Assembly (NCBI RefSeq): GCF_000620625.1
Contig: NZ_JIAW01000001.1
Span: forward strand, 124,001-188,000
Length of the DNA stretch: 64,000 nucleotides
Direction of reading: 5' to 3'
Source: Mycobacterium sp. URHB0044
GTDB lineage: Bacteria > Actinomycetota > Actinomycetes > Mycobacteriales > Mycobacteriaceae
Shown here: positions 1 through 8,840 of the stretch, one piece after another
Layout: each line of letters opens with the position of its first letter
How positions within the stretch are numbered: the first letter of the stretch is position 1
Made by a program: the position numbers and the translations under genes
The notes under the pieces: generated by a model
Seen by the model: only the letters and a program-made list of their open reading frames with translations
Database searches by the model: none
Told to the model about the DNA's origin: nothing

Positions 1-1046
1 GGGATGATGGAGTCGTCGGTGCCGTGCAGCACGAAGAACGGTGGAGCGTCCGGGCGAACCTTGGTGATCGGCGACGCGTCCAGGTAGTCCTGCAGGTTCT
101 GCGCGTAGCGCTTCTTGACGATGAAGCGCTGCAGGACCGCAATGAACTCCGGACGACCCGACCCGTTGCGGGTGAACCAGTCATAGCGCCCGTAGATGGG
201 CACAGCCGCCACCACCGACGTGTCGGCGTCCTCGAAACCGGGCTGCCACTGCGGCTCGTTGGGCGTCAGCGCGGCCAATGCGGCCAGGTGGCCGCCCGCC
301 GAGCCGCCGGTGATCGCCACGAAGTCGGGATCGCCGCCGTACTCGGCGATGTTTTCCTTGACCCAGGCCAGCGCCCGCTTCACGTCCACGATGTGGGCGG
401 GCCAGGTGTTGCGCGGGCTGACCCGGTACGCCATCGACACGCACACCCAGCCTCGTTCGGCCAGTTCGCTCATCATCGGATAGCCCTGCGGTCGTCGCAT
501 CCCGATCGCCCATGCCCCACCGGGCACCTGCAGCAGCACGGGCGCGCGGCCGTCGCGCGGCAGGTCGGCGCGCCGCCACACGTCGGCGACGTTGGCCCGG
601 TGCGGTCCGTAGTGCACGACGCTCGTCTTCTGCACGTACCGGCGCCTGATCCACGACGTGCGGATCACCCCGCCGCGGCGTCGTCGGCGTTCCTGTGCGG
701 CGACAGCGTCGTAGTTCTCGCCGAGTGTCTCCCGCAGCGGAGCCTCGAAGTAATGCTGCGACTTCGCGGCACGGCGGTAGACGAACCCGAGCAGACCCCA
801 CGCCAGCACCGTCAGCGCCAGGGCGATGCGGCCGCGGGGCCCCTTGAAGTCGCCGCGCAGGCCACGGCGGGCGGCGTCCAGCATCGACGCACCCGCCACC
901 ACCGGGGCGGCCTCGGCGGTCGGCCAGCCGAACGCGAACACCGGCAGGGTGACGTAGCCTTCGCGGCCCAGCGGACGCACTGCGTTGGCGGCGTTGACCA
1001 GTTCGGCGATCGCGCGCAGCAGCGGGAAACGCCGTCTACGCCTCAT
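1..1046 (-). CDS. lipO: Alpha/beta-hydrolase esterase, LipO-like (3' end outside window)
   Basis: Carboxylesterase of the hormone-sensitive-lipase-like group, expected to hydrolyse short or medium acyl esters. The N-terminal ~200 residues include a hydrophobic stretch near residues 55-75 that may anchor it to the membrane. The oxyanion segment reads VPGGAW, the nucleophile elbow GGSAGGH, and near the window edge LHGTDDSIIP carries the likely catalytic Asp. The catalytic His lies beyond the edge, so about 348 residues are visible. The ATG at 1046 overlaps the fadD12 stop by 11 bp, so the two are translationally coupled. The order fadD12 upstream and an acyltransferase before it matches Rv1428c-fadD12-lipO of M. 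tuberculosis. LipC is a close paralogue, but the neighbours favour LipO. Confidence 0.85.
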   Translation of the reverse strand, partial: MRRRRRFPLLRAIAELVNAANAVRPLGREGYVTLPVFAFGWPTAEAAPVVAGASMLDAARRGLRGDFKGPRGRIALALTVLAWGLLGFVYRRAAKSQHYFEAPLRETLGENYDAVAAQERRRRRGGVIRTSWIRRRYVQKTSVVHYGPHRANVADVWRRADLPRDGRAPVLLQVPGGAWAIGMRRPQGYPMMSELAERGWVCVSMAYRVSPRNTWPAHIVDVKRALAWVKENIAEYGGDPDFVAITGGSAGGHLAALAALTPNEPQWQPGFEDADTSVVAAVPIYGRYDWFTRNGSGRPEFIAVLQRFIVKKRYAQNLQDYLDASPITKVRPDAPPFFVLHGTDDSII

Positions 1047-2685
1047 CGCCGTCCGCGTCGAGGAGTGCCTTGAGTTCACGACGACCAATCTTGCCAGTGT
1101 TGCCGCGGGGCAATTCGTCGAGCACGACGACCTGCCGCGGCACCTTGTAGTTCGCGAGGTTCTCGCGGACGTGGGCCTTGAGGGTGTCCGGTGTCGCCGC
1201 CGCGCCGGGTGCGAGCACGACGAACGCCGCCAGGCGCTGGCCGTAGTCCTCGTCGTCGACGCCCATCACCGCGGCCTCGGCGACCTCGGGATGAGCGGCC
1301 AGCGTCTTCTCCACCTCGATCGGATAGACGTTCTCGCCGCCGGACACGATCATCTCGTCGTCACGGCCCACGACGAACAACCGGCCCGCTTCGTCGAGGT
1401 AACCGACGTCGCCGGACGACATGTAATCGCCGTGAAAGTCCTTGGTGGCTCCCGAGGTATAGCCGTCGAACTGCGTCGAGTTGCGGACGTAGATGGTGCC
1501 CACCTCGCCGGTCGGCAGCTCCCTGCGCTCGGCGTCGAGGATGCGGATGTCGGTGCCCTCGGCGGGCCTGCCCGCGGTGTCGGGCGCGGCGCGCAGGTCG
1601 GCGGGCGTCGCGGTGGCGATCATGCCGGCCTCGGTGGCGTTGTAGTTGTTGTAGATCACGTCGCCGAACTGATCCATGAACCTGGTGACGACGTCGGGGC
1701 GCATCCTCGAGCCCGACGCCGCGGCGAACCGCAGCGACCGGCCGCTGTAGCGGGCGCGGACCTCGTCGGGCAGGTCCATGATCCGGTCGAACATCACCGG
1801 GACGACGCACAGGCCGGTGGCCTGATGCTCGTCGACCAGCGCGAGGGTGGCTTCGGGGTCGAACTTGCGCCGCGTGACGATGGTGCACGACATCGACGCG
1901 GCGAACGCCAGTTGCGAGAAGCCCCACGCATGGAACATCGGCGCCACGATGACCGTCACCTCCCCGGCGTGCCATGGGGTGCGGTCGAGAATCGCCTTGA
2001 GCGTTTCGGGACCACCGCCAGAGTGCTTGGCGCCCTTGGGAGATCCGGTGGTGCCCGACGTCAGCAGGATGACCTTGCTCTTGGCGGTGGCGCGTTTCGG
2101 TTGGTTACCGGCCCACGCGTCGATCAGGCCCTCGACGGTGAGACCTTTTCCTGCGGCGCCGTCCGTCCACGCGACGATGCGCGCCGTGCCGGGCTTGTCG
2201 GCCAGCGCCCGCTCGACGGTCGGGGTGAATTCCTCGTCGTAGATGACCGCGAGGCGCTGATCGGCCGACTCCCGCTCCACGACTTCGGCCAGGGCGGGGC
2301 CGGCGAACGACGTGTTCAGCAGCAGGACGTCGGCACCGATCCGGTTGGCCGCGATCAGCGACTCGACGAAGCCGCGGTGGTTGCGGGCCATGATCGCGAC
2401 GACGGTGGGCTGGCCGCCGGGCAGGCCCTGCAGCGCGGCTGCCAATGCGTCACTGCGCTGGTCGATCTGCCGCCACGTCAGCGTGCCGAGTTCGTCGATC
2501 AGCCCGGGCCGGTCGGGGGACCGCTGCGCCGCGCCCGCGAAACCCGAAGTGATGCTCATGTTTTCGCGCGCCATCGCCGCAGCGATGCGGAGGTACTTGT
2601 CGGGCCGCAGCGGTGCGAGCACGCCAGCTCTCGCCATGGTGGACACCAGGCCGAGCGTGCCGGTGATTCGGTCGGTCAGCGCCAC
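1036..2685 (-). CDS. fadD12: Fatty-acyl-CoA/AMP ligase FadD12
   Basis: Adenylate-forming acyl-CoA synthetase of 549 residues; activates a fatty acid with ATP to the acyl-adenylate and then the CoA thioester. Visible motifs: the P-loop-like ILLTSGTTGSPKGAKH, the YNNYNATEAG adenine-binding segment, the hinge GDVGYLDEAGRLFVVGRDDE, and the C-terminal GNTGKIGRREL with the catalytic Lys. The start is a GTG at 2685, 3 bp after the stop of the upstream acyltransferase. Its own stop overlaps the lipO start, so the three genes form one operon. The context suggests that a fatty acid is released or remodelled by LipO, activated here and used by the acyltransferase; that link is inferred. Confidence 0.9.
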   Translation of the reverse strand: MALTDRITGTLGLVSTMARAGVLAPLRPDKYLRIAAAMARENMSITSGFAGAAQRSPDRPGLIDELGTLTWRQIDQRSDALAAALQGLPGGQPTVVAIMARNHRGFVESLIAANRIGADVLLLNTSFAGPALAEVVERESADQRLAVIYDEEFTPTVERALADKPGTARIVAWTDGAAGKGLTVEGLIDAWAGNQPKRATAKSKVILLTSGTTGSPKGAKHSGGGPETLKAILDRTPWHAGEVTVIVAPMFHAWGFSQLAFAASMSCTIVTRRKFDPEATLALVDEHQATGLCVVPVMFDRIMDLPDEVRARYSGRSLRFAAASGSRMRPDVVTRFMDQFGDVIYNNYNATEAGMIATATPADLRAAPDTAGRPAEGTDIRILDAERRELPTGEVGTIYVRNSTQFDGYTSGATKDFHGDYMSSGDVGYLDEAGRLFVVGRDDEMIVSGGENVYPIEVEKTLAAHPEVAEAAVMGVDDEDYGQRLAAFVVLAPGAAATPDTLKAHVRENLANYKVPRQVVVLDELPRGNTGKIGRRELKALLDADGDEA

Positions 2686-2688
2686 TGG

Positions 2689-3495
2689 TCAGCCAAGCAC
2701 GGGGAGTCGGCGTTCCTTGGCCAGTTCGTCGAGGGCCCGCTGCATGACGTGCCGGACGTGGGCGTCGACCTCGTCGATGTCGGGGTCCTCGCCGAATTCC
2801 GCGACGATGTCGATCTTCGGCAGCACCTGCGTGACGATCTTCGTGGGCAGGGGCACGTTCACCGGGAGGACGGCCGACAAGCCGAAGGGAAATCCGAAGG
2901 ACACCGGCAGGATCTTGGCGCGCAGCAGCTTGTCCAGGCGCAGGGTCTTGGCCAGCCAGGTGCCGCGGGACAGGTAAAGCTGGCTCTCCTGGCCACCGAT
3001 CGAGACGGCGGGCACGATCGGCACGCCGGCGTTGAGCGCCGCGCGGACGTAGCCGGTGCGGCCGTCGAAGTCGATCTTGTTGCGTTCCGTCGTCGGCCGG
3101 TAGACGTCGTAGTCGCCGCCGGGGAAGACGATGACCACGCCGCCGGAGTGCAGCGCTTCGTCGGCATTGCGGTGGCTGGCCGGGATGAAGCCGGTCTTCT
3201 TGAAGAAGTCGGAGGTGGGACCGGTGAAGATCAGGTCGAAGCCGAGCGTGTACACCGGCCGGTCGTAGCCGAACTTGTCGTAGAAGTCGGTGGCGAACAC
3301 CGGCACGTCCATCGCGAACAACCCACCCGAGTGGTTGGCCACGACCAGGACGCCACCGGGCGGGAAGTCGTCGAGTCCCCGCACCTCAGCGCGGTGATAG
3401 CCCTTGATCAGCGGCCGGATGAAACCCATCACCCGTTCGGTGAGGCCGGGATCCCACTTGGTGATCTCTGACGGTTCGGCGTCGGTGGCGTTCAC
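2689..3495 (-). CDS. Lysophospholipid-type acyltransferase, Rv1428c-like
   Basis: A 268-residue PlsC/LPLAT-family acyltransferase. VVANHSGGLFAMD carries the Asn-His-x(n)-Asp catalytic block, and IVFPGGDYDVYRP is the equivalent of the FPEG substrate block. It is expected to transfer an acyl chain from CoA to a lipid acceptor at the inner face of the membrane. The start is taken at the GTG at 3495 because AAGGGGGA sits about 6 bp upstream; a much longer reading frame to 3669 runs through an intergenic repeat and is unlikely to be coding. First gene of the acyltransferase-fadD12-lipO operon. Confidence 0.8.
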   Translation of the reverse strand: MNATDAEPSEITKWDPGLTERVMGFIRPLIKGYHRAEVRGLDDFPPGGVLVVANHSGGLFAMDVPVFATDFYDKFGYDRPVYTLGFDLIFTGPTSDFFKKTGFIPASHRNADEALHSGGVVIVFPGGDYDVYRPTTERNKIDFDGRTGYVRAALNAGVPIVPAVSIGGQESQLYLSRGTWLAKTLRLDKLLRAKILPVSFGFPFGLSAVLPVNVPLPTKIVTQVLPKIDIVAEFGEDPDIDEVDAHVRHVMQRALDELAKERRLPVLG

Positions 3496-3628
3496 GAGTC
3501 CCCCTTGACGAATTGGAACGTGTTCTAGTTTTGATCGTACCGGGGCGGTCAATTCCCGGGACCCGTCGACCGAGTACCCGGCCTGGCCAGCGCCTTTGTG
3601 TCGGATGGCCGCCGCGCACACGGTGACC

Positions 3629-3674
3629 GTGCGGATTTTGACGCCGGAACGGCGCGTCGCGTACGACACCGCAC
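3629..3674. repeat. 46-bp palindromic repeat, copy 1
   Basis: Begins GTGCGGATTTTGACG and ends CGTACGACACCGCAC; the two arms are near inverted repeats of each other. Two more copies of exactly the same length lie at 42896-42941 and 44859-44904. Here it sits between the acyltransferase start and the secreted-protein stop. No coding role is seen. Confidence 0.8.
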
Positions 3675-3697
3675 AGTCGGCGGCCCGGGGCGCGTGA

Positions 3698-4180
3698 CTA
3701 GATCGCGGCGACGAACCCGGAGGTGTAGAACTCCGCGGGCGTCTGGGAGTTGGCCGCCGGTCGCTCGACGATCACCCACGCGCCGGTGGCTCCCGGGGCG
3801 ACGGGACCCTGGATCGTGGTGCTGCCAGCACCCACGGCGTCGGTCTGAAGACTGCCGGTGATGACGCCGGGGGCGCCGGGCGCGCAGCCGATGGACGGTC
3901 GCGGGGTCTGAATGATCCGCACGTCGTAGCGCATGTTGGGCTCGGCGGTCGCCATCTCGACGGTGGTTACGACGCTCGATCCGGAGGTGCCGAGGTGGGC
4001 GATGCCCCGGCCGTCGCCGACGGCGTTCACCCACTTCTCCAGGGTGAAGTCGCAGGCCCGCCACTTGCTCTGCAGCGGCATGACGGCGCCGTCGGTCGGG
4101 GTGGCCGAGGCGATCGCGGGGCTGGCGATCATCAGCGACGCCGCAGCGGCAACTAATGCCGTGCGCGTTAATTTCAGCAT
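3698..4180 (-). CDS. Small secreted protein of unknown function
   Basis: A 160-residue protein with a clear Sec signal peptide: MLKLTRTA, a hydrophobic run to about residue 20, and a likely AxA-type cleavage near AIASATP. The mature part has two Cys, one near WRACDF and one near SIGCAPG, which could form a disulphide outside the cell. The start at 4180 is chosen because it places the signal peptide at the N-terminus; the frame is open upstream. Divergent from nat. The product is not recognised beyond a secreted mycobacterial hypothetical protein. Confidence 0.7.
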   Translation of the reverse strand: MLKLTRTALVAAAASLMIASPAIASATPTDGAVMPLQSKWRACDFTLEKWVNAVGDGRGIAHLGTSGSSVVTTVEMATAEPNMRYDVRIIQTPRPSIGCAPGAPGVITGSLQTDAVGAGSTTIQGPVAPGATGAWVIVERPAANSQTPAEFYTSGFVAAI

Positions 4181-4281
4181 GTGGCAATTTTGCCTTGCTG
4201 CCCCGTGTTGTGCAGTTGCCCAAATCACAGGCAGAACGTGATATTCGACTACCACTGGGGCCGAGGCCGCACGATGGAGTC

Positions 4282-5127
4282 ATGACGAGCGTCGCAACGG
4301 GTTTGGATCTGGCCGGGTATCTCGACCGCGTGGGATACGGGCGATCGACGGACCCGACGCTCGACACGCTGCACGGCCTCGTGGCCGCCCACAACCGGTC
4401 GATCCCCTTCGAGAACCTCGATCCGCTGCTCGGTGTGCCGGTCGCCGACCTCGGCCCTGGAGCGTTGACCGCCAAGCTCGTCCACCGGCGCCGCGGCGGC
4501 TACTGCTACGAGCACAACGGGCTGATGGGGTACGTGTTGGAGGCGCTGGGATACGGCGTCGATCGACTTGCCGGTCGGGTGGTCTGGATGCGAGAGCCGG
4601 ACGCGCCGTTGCCCGCACAGACGCACAACGTGCTGTCGGTGACGGTGCCGGGAACCGACGGTCGGTTCCTGGTGGACGTCGGATTCGGCGGCCAGACCGC
4701 GTCGTCGCCGCTGCGTCTGGAACCGGGCCCCGTCCAACGAACGCGCCACGAGCCGTACCGGTTGGTCGCCGGTGAGGATGGGCTGACGCTGGAGGCGCAG
4801 GTTCGCGGTGAGTGGCAACGGCTCTACCTGTTTACCACCGAGCCGCGGCCGCGGATCGACCTCGAGGTCGGAAGCTGGTATGTGTCAACGCATCCCGCGT
4901 CGTTCTTCGTCACGGGGCTGACGGTGGCGCTGGTCACCGATGACGAACGCTGGAACCTGCGCGGCCGGAACCTGGCCATTCACCGGGAAGGACACACCGA
5001 GCGGAAACGCTTCGACACCGCCGGGCAGGTACTCGACGCCCTGGCCGACCGGTTCGGGATCGACGTGGCCGACCTCGGTGACCGGGCCGTCGTCGAGCGG
5101 CGCATCGCGGCGGTACTGGACAGCTAG
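4282..5127 (+). CDS. nat: Arylamine N-acetyltransferase
   Basis: Transfers acetyl (or another short acyl) from CoA to arylamines and hydrazines such as isoniazid; cytosolic. It has 281 residues, the usual length. The Cys-His-Asp triad is visible: Cys75 in RRGGYCYEHNG, His115 in QTHNVLSV and Asp132 in LVDVGFGG, with spacings as in mycobacterial NATs. The ATG at 4282 gives the standard N-terminus; the frame is open further upstream without support. In M. tuberculosis nat lies in a cholesterol-catabolism operon; here it stands alone beside an acyl-CoA dehydrogenase. Its stop overlaps that convergent gene's stop by 4 bp at the sequence CTAG. Confidence 0.93.
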   Translation: MTSVATGLDLAGYLDRVGYGRSTDPTLDTLHGLVAAHNRSIPFENLDPLLGVPVADLGPGALTAKLVHRRRGGYCYEHNGLMGYVLEALGYGVDRLAGRVVWMREPDAPLPAQTHNVLSVTVPGTDGRFLVDVGFGGQTASSPLRLEPGPVQRTRHEPYRLVAGEDGLTLEAQVRGEWQRLYLFTTEPRPRIDLEVGSWYVSTHPASFFVTGLTVALVTDDERWNLRGRNLAIHREGHTERKRFDTAGQVLDALADRFGIDVADLGDRAVVERRIAAVLDS

Positions 5128-7304
5128 CTACGGGCGCCGACCACCAGATCCCAGGGCTCACCCGAAAGAACCATCCGGCCAAGCCTTCTCGCGTAAGACC
5201 CCGTCGTGCCGAACTCGTCGGACCAGCTGCGGGCGCGCATGGTGGCCAGCCACAGCGGATGCTCGATCGTCACACCGATGGCACCGTGCAATTGGTGCGC
5301 GATGGTGGTGACGGGACTGACCGCGCGCCCCACCGCCACCTTGGCCGCCGTCACCGCGTACTCCGCGCTCGGGCTGCCGAACCCGAGTTCTTCGGCCGCG
5401 GCGGTTGCCAGATCCGTTGCGGCCCCGGCTCGTTCGATCTCACCGAGCATCCCCGCCAACGCGTGCTGGACGGCCTGGAACTTGGCCAGCGGACGCCCGA
5501 ACTGAATCCGCTCGGCGACGTGCCCGGCCGTGAGGTCGGCGGCTGCGGTGAAGGCGCCCATGATCTGCGCGCATCGCGCCCAGGCGCCGCGCCGCATCAA
5601 CTCGTCGCCGACCGTCCGCGGTAGCCGCACGGCGTCGGACTCCGGCACGTCGAAGCCGATCGACCCGCGGGGCTCACCCGCCAAGTTGTGCGAATCGGTG
5701 ATCTCGGCGCCGTCGAGGACGGTGACGAAGATGGCGTCGTCGCCAAGAGCGGCCAGCAGCACCGGACCGGATCGGGGCCACGGCACGTCCACCGCGGTAC
5801 CGGTGATCCTGCCGCCGATCCGTTGGACCTCGGCGATCGCGACCGACATCGGACCGTCCTCGGGCACGTCCAGGCCCGCCTGCTGCGCCAACCACGCTGC
5901 GAGGACGTCGGTTTCGGCCACCGGCACGGCCGCCGCCCAGCGTGCGAGCCCGCCAAGGACCACCGCCGACTCGCTCAGTGTCGCGCCTTGGGCCGTGGTC
6001 AGCCTGCTGAGGCCGGTGTCCTCGAGCGTGCGCCACAGCTGCGCGTCGAATTCGTCGGGGAGGCCGCGGCGTCCGAGCCGGGCATCGAATGAGCGCCGAC
6101 CGACGTCGTCGACGAGCTGGCCGATCTCGTCGCGCGGTGCGCTGCGCGGCGTTTCCCGGCTCTTGGCCACCACGCCCCGCAGCACCTCGTTGGTACCGCC
6201 CCGCAGCGTGAACAGCGGCGCGTGCACGCGCGCGGTGGCCAGCATCGCGCGCAGCGGCGCGGCGGCAGGAGAGGTGCCATCGACGCGGTCGATCAGGTCG
6301 GCCGCCACGTCGACGGACTCCTGCTCGAACCGGGTGCCGAGATCCTTCACGAGGGCGGCGCGGGTGGCGGCATCCTCGCCGGCGGTCAGCGCCCGCGCCA
6401 CGGACACCGACAGTTGGCGCAGCGAGATCATCCGACCCACCAGGTCACCGATCTGCGCGGCGGTCGCGTCCTCGGTCCCGCCCTGCCGGGCGAGGGCACC
6501 GATGACGTCGAAGAGCAGCGTGGCGGTGGACAGGATCCGCTCGGGGCCGCTGCGCTCGAAGCCCAGCTCGGCGGTCACCTGGTGCCAACCGGCGCCGATC
6601 TCACCGAGCACGTCGGCATCGGACAGTGCGACGTCGTCGTACAGCACCTCGTTGAAGTGGTGCTCGCCGTCCATCAGGACTATCGGGCTGACGGTCACCC
6701 CTGCCGCGTCGGTCGGCACGATGAACTGGCTGAAGCCGGCGTGGCGATGGGCCGGATCGAGCGGGCTGGTCCTGGCGAGGACCACGACCTGATGCGCGAG
6801 GTGCGCACCGCTGGTCCACACCTTCGTTCCGTTCAGCACCCAGCCGCCGTCGGTGCGGGTGGCTCTGGTGGTCACGGCGGCGAGGTCGGAGCCCGCACCG
6901 TGCTCGCTCATCCCGATCGCCGAATACAACCGGCCCGCCGCGATCCGCGGCAGCAGACGACGGCGTTGGTCTTCGGTGCCGTAGGTCAGCAACGCGGGTG
7001 CCACCTGCCGGTCGGCGATCCAGTGCGCGGCCACGGGGGCGCCCTGGACGAGAAGTTCCTCGGTGACGACATAGCGATGCAGGTATCCCAGTCCCCGGCC
7101 GCCATATTCGGCGGGGATGGTCAGCCCGACGAATCCGGCGTCGGCGAGGCGGACGCTGAAGTCGGCGTCCCACCGCGACAGCCAGCAGTCGACGGCGGGT
7201 TTCCACCCGAACTGCTTTCGGTCTGCGTCGAGGAAGTCCCGGACGGCCGACCGTAGTTCGGCCAGTTCGGCGTCGTTGGCGCACAGCCCGTCGAATTCGC
7301 TCAC
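5124..7304 (-). CDS. Tandem-domain acyl-CoA dehydrogenase (FadE6/22/34 type)
   Basis: A 726-residue FAD-dependent acyl-CoA dehydrogenase made of two ACAD units. The first (about residues 1-380) is complete, with EYGGRGLGYL, the flavin/substrate segment GMSEHGAGSDLAAVTTRA and the C-terminal GGTNEVLRGV. The second (about 390-726) is shorter and more diverged and ends with LHGAIGVTIEHPLW. This architecture and length match the long FadEs of mycobacteria (FadE6, FadE22, FadE34); I cannot say which is orthologous. Some of that group act on CoA-linked sterol side chains, but the substrate here is not inferable. GTG start at 7304; the frame extends upstream without a plausible N-terminus. Convergent with nat. 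Confidence 0.85.
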   Translation of the reverse strand: MSEFDGLCANDAELAELRSAVRDFLDADRKQFGWKPAVDCWLSRWDADFSVRLADAGFVGLTIPAEYGGRGLGYLHRYVVTEELLVQGAPVAAHWIADRQVAPALLTYGTEDQRRRLLPRIAAGRLYSAIGMSEHGAGSDLAAVTTRATRTDGGWVLNGTKVWTSGAHLAHQVVVLARTSPLDPAHRHAGFSQFIVPTDAAGVTVSPIVLMDGEHHFNEVLYDDVALSDADVLGEIGAGWHQVTAELGFERSGPERILSTATLLFDVIGALARQGGTEDATAAQIGDLVGRMISLRQLSVSVARALTAGEDAATRAALVKDLGTRFEQESVDVAADLIDRVDGTSPAAAPLRAMLATARVHAPLFTLRGGTNEVLRGVVAKSRETPRSAPRDEIGQLVDDVGRRSFDARLGRRGLPDEFDAQLWRTLEDTGLSRLTTAQGATLSESAVVLGGLARWAAAVPVAETDVLAAWLAQQAGLDVPEDGPMSVAIAEVQRIGGRITGTAVDVPWPRSGPVLLAALGDDAIFVTVLDGAEITDSHNLAGEPRGSIGFDVPESDAVRLPRTVGDELMRRGAWARCAQIMGAFTAAADLTAGHVAERIQFGRPLAKFQAVQHALAGMLGEIERAGAATDLATAAAEELGFGSPSAEYAVTAAKVAVGRAVSPVTTIAHQLHGAIGVTIEHPLWLATMRARSWSDEFGTTGSYARRLGRMVLSGEPWDLVVGARS

Positions 7305-7396
7305 TGGGCTGCTGAGTCTACTGTCCGCGTCTCGGGGCGGGACGCAGCAGGAAAAGTCATGTCGTCGGAGTTGGCGCAGGAGAATACTCGGCAACC

Positions 7397-8317
7397 GTGA
7401 GTGCTCAACCGACTTCTCCTGGGCCGCGGCGTGATCGGTTGCGGGAACTGCTCGACGCGGTCGTCGACGGTGACAACTCGAGCGTCGCCGGAATGGCGCG
7501 TAGCAGTTACGCCTCGGAATTCCACTTCTCCCGCGAGGTCAGCCGGCTCACCGGAGAACCACCCGCGGCGCTGCGCAGGAGGGTGATGCTCGAACGCGCG
7601 GCGTGGCGACTGCAACGCGGTGAGGGCGTCGCGGCCGTCGCCATCGACGAGGGGTGGTCCTCGCCCGAGGTGTTCTCCCGTGCGTTCCGGCGGACCTTCG
7701 GCGTCCCACCCTCACAGGCCGCCGAGGTCGGGTTCCGCCTGCCGGCGCCCAACGGCGTGCACTTCCATCCGCCGCAGTCGTTGTGGCTGGACGCCGACGG
7801 CGACGCCGAGCAACCCGACGTCTCACGGTTGATGATGGCGCACGACGTCGCCGACACCGCCTACCTCATTTCGCGTGCGATGAGTCTGACGGAAGAGCAA
7901 TGGGTCGAACGGCTTTCGCCGGGCCAGGTGATTCTCGACTGGGACGGTGAGGAACCGAGCGTCGGTGCGGTGCTCGACGCCATCGTGTGGTCCAAGGAAG
8001 TGTGGCTGGCCAGCATCGAGGGCCGGGATCTGCCCACCCGGCCAGCAGTGCGGCCGCCGGATCGGCTCGCCGCCGATCACGACGACATCGCGACGCGGTG
8101 GACCGCCATGGTCGTCGACTATGCCGCGCAGGGCCGGCTGGCGGACACGGTGATCGACGCGCTGTGCGATCCGCCGGAGTCGTTCCAGCTCTACGGCATC
8201 GTCGCGCACGTGCTGACATACGCAGCGCACCGACGCGAGCTTGCCCGAAAGATGTTGGCCCGGCACGGCATCCGCACCAAGATGGGCGATCCATTGGACT
8301 GGATGAGAGGAAACTGA
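7397..8317 (+). CDS. AraC-type HTH protein with DinB-like C-terminal domain
   Basis: A 306-residue protein. Residues ~25-110 form an AraC/XylS double helix-turn-helix: MARSSYASEFHFSREVSRLTG and VAIDEGWSSPEVFSRAFRRTFG with the closing PPSQ. The C-terminal ~170 residues look like a DinB four-helix bundle, with a His-rich last helix VAHVLTYAAHRRELARK; DinB proteins usually bind a metal through His residues. GTG start at 7397. The reductase gene begins 1 bp after its stop, so they are probably one transcript. A DNA-binding domain fused to DinB suggests a sensor-regulator of a small thiol or metal stress; the inducer is unknown. Confidence 0.8.
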   Translation: MSAQPTSPGPRRDRLRELLDAVVDGDNSSVAGMARSSYASEFHFSREVSRLTGEPPAALRRRVMLERAAWRLQRGEGVAAVAIDEGWSSPEVFSRAFRRTFGVPPSQAAEVGFRLPAPNGVHFHPPQSLWLDADGDAEQPDVSRLMMAHDVADTAYLISRAMSLTEEQWVERLSPGQVILDWDGEEPSVGAVLDAIVWSKEVWLASIEGRDLPTRPAVRPPDRLAADHDDIATRWTAMVVDYAAQGRLADTVIDALCDPPESFQLYGIVAHVLTYAAHRRELARKMLARHGIRTKMGDPLDWMRGN

Positions 8318-8318
8318 A

Positions 8319-8840
8319 ATGGCAACCGTGTACTACACCGCATCGAGCCTGGACGGGTTCATCGTCGACGAGGCCGACAGCCTGGACTGGCTGACGTCTC
8401 GAAACATCGACCCGGATGGGCCATTCGGGTACGACGCCTTCGCGAAATCCGTTGGCGCGCTGGTGATGGGCTCGGCTACCTACCTCTGGATCGTGAAGAA
8501 CCACCCGGGTGACTGGATGTACGAGCAACCGTCGTGGGTGCTGACCAGCCGGCCGGAGATCATCGAGGCGGGGCATCCGGTGCAGACGTTCGACGGCGAC
8601 GTCACCGAACTGCACGCCAAGCTGGTGTCGGCCGCGGCGGGACGGGACGTCTGGGTGGTCGGCGGCGGCCAGGTGGCTGCACAGTTCGTGACGGCGGGCC
8701 TGATCGACGAGATGATCGTCAGCTACGCGCCGTGCACGCTGGGCTCTGGTGCGCGCGTGCTGCCGGTTCGATCGGAATGGCGTGTGCAGGAGTCCGGGAT
8801 CAATGGTGAGTTCGTCTGCGCCCGGTGGATGGTCGCTTAA
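8319..8840 (+). CDS. RibD C-terminal/dihydrofolate-reductase-fold reductase
   Basis: A 173-residue protein of the RibD_C/DHFR-like family. YYTASSLDGFIVDE at the N-terminus and WVVGGGQVAAQFVTAGLIDEM near residues 112-130 are the family's nucleotide-binding signatures. Probably an NADPH-dependent reductase; the substrate is unknown, and the family contains many proteins unrelated to riboflavin synthesis. GAGAGGAAAC precedes the ATG, and the upstream regulator stop is 1 bp away. The stop overlaps the convergent TetR stop by 4 bp (TTAA). Confidence 0.85.
   Translation: MATVYYTASSLDGFIVDEADSLDWLTSRNIDPDGPFGYDAFAKSVGALVMGSATYLWIVKNHPGDWMYEQPSWVLTSRPEIIEAGHPVQTFDGDVTELHAKLVSAAAGRDVWVVGGGQVAAQFVTAGLIDEMIVSYAPCTLGSGARVLPVRSEWRVQESGINGEFVCARWMVA

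Noticed and set aside
985..3471. 828-codon open frame antisense to fadD12 and the acyltransferase
   Set aside because: High-GC DNA gives long antisense frames; the composition is Arg/Gly/Asp/Val-rich with no domain, and the opposite strand encodes motif-complete proteins.
3496..3669. N-terminal extension of the Rv1428c-like acyltransferase
   Set aside because: It would translate the 46-bp repeat; the GTG at 3495 has a strong ribosome site.
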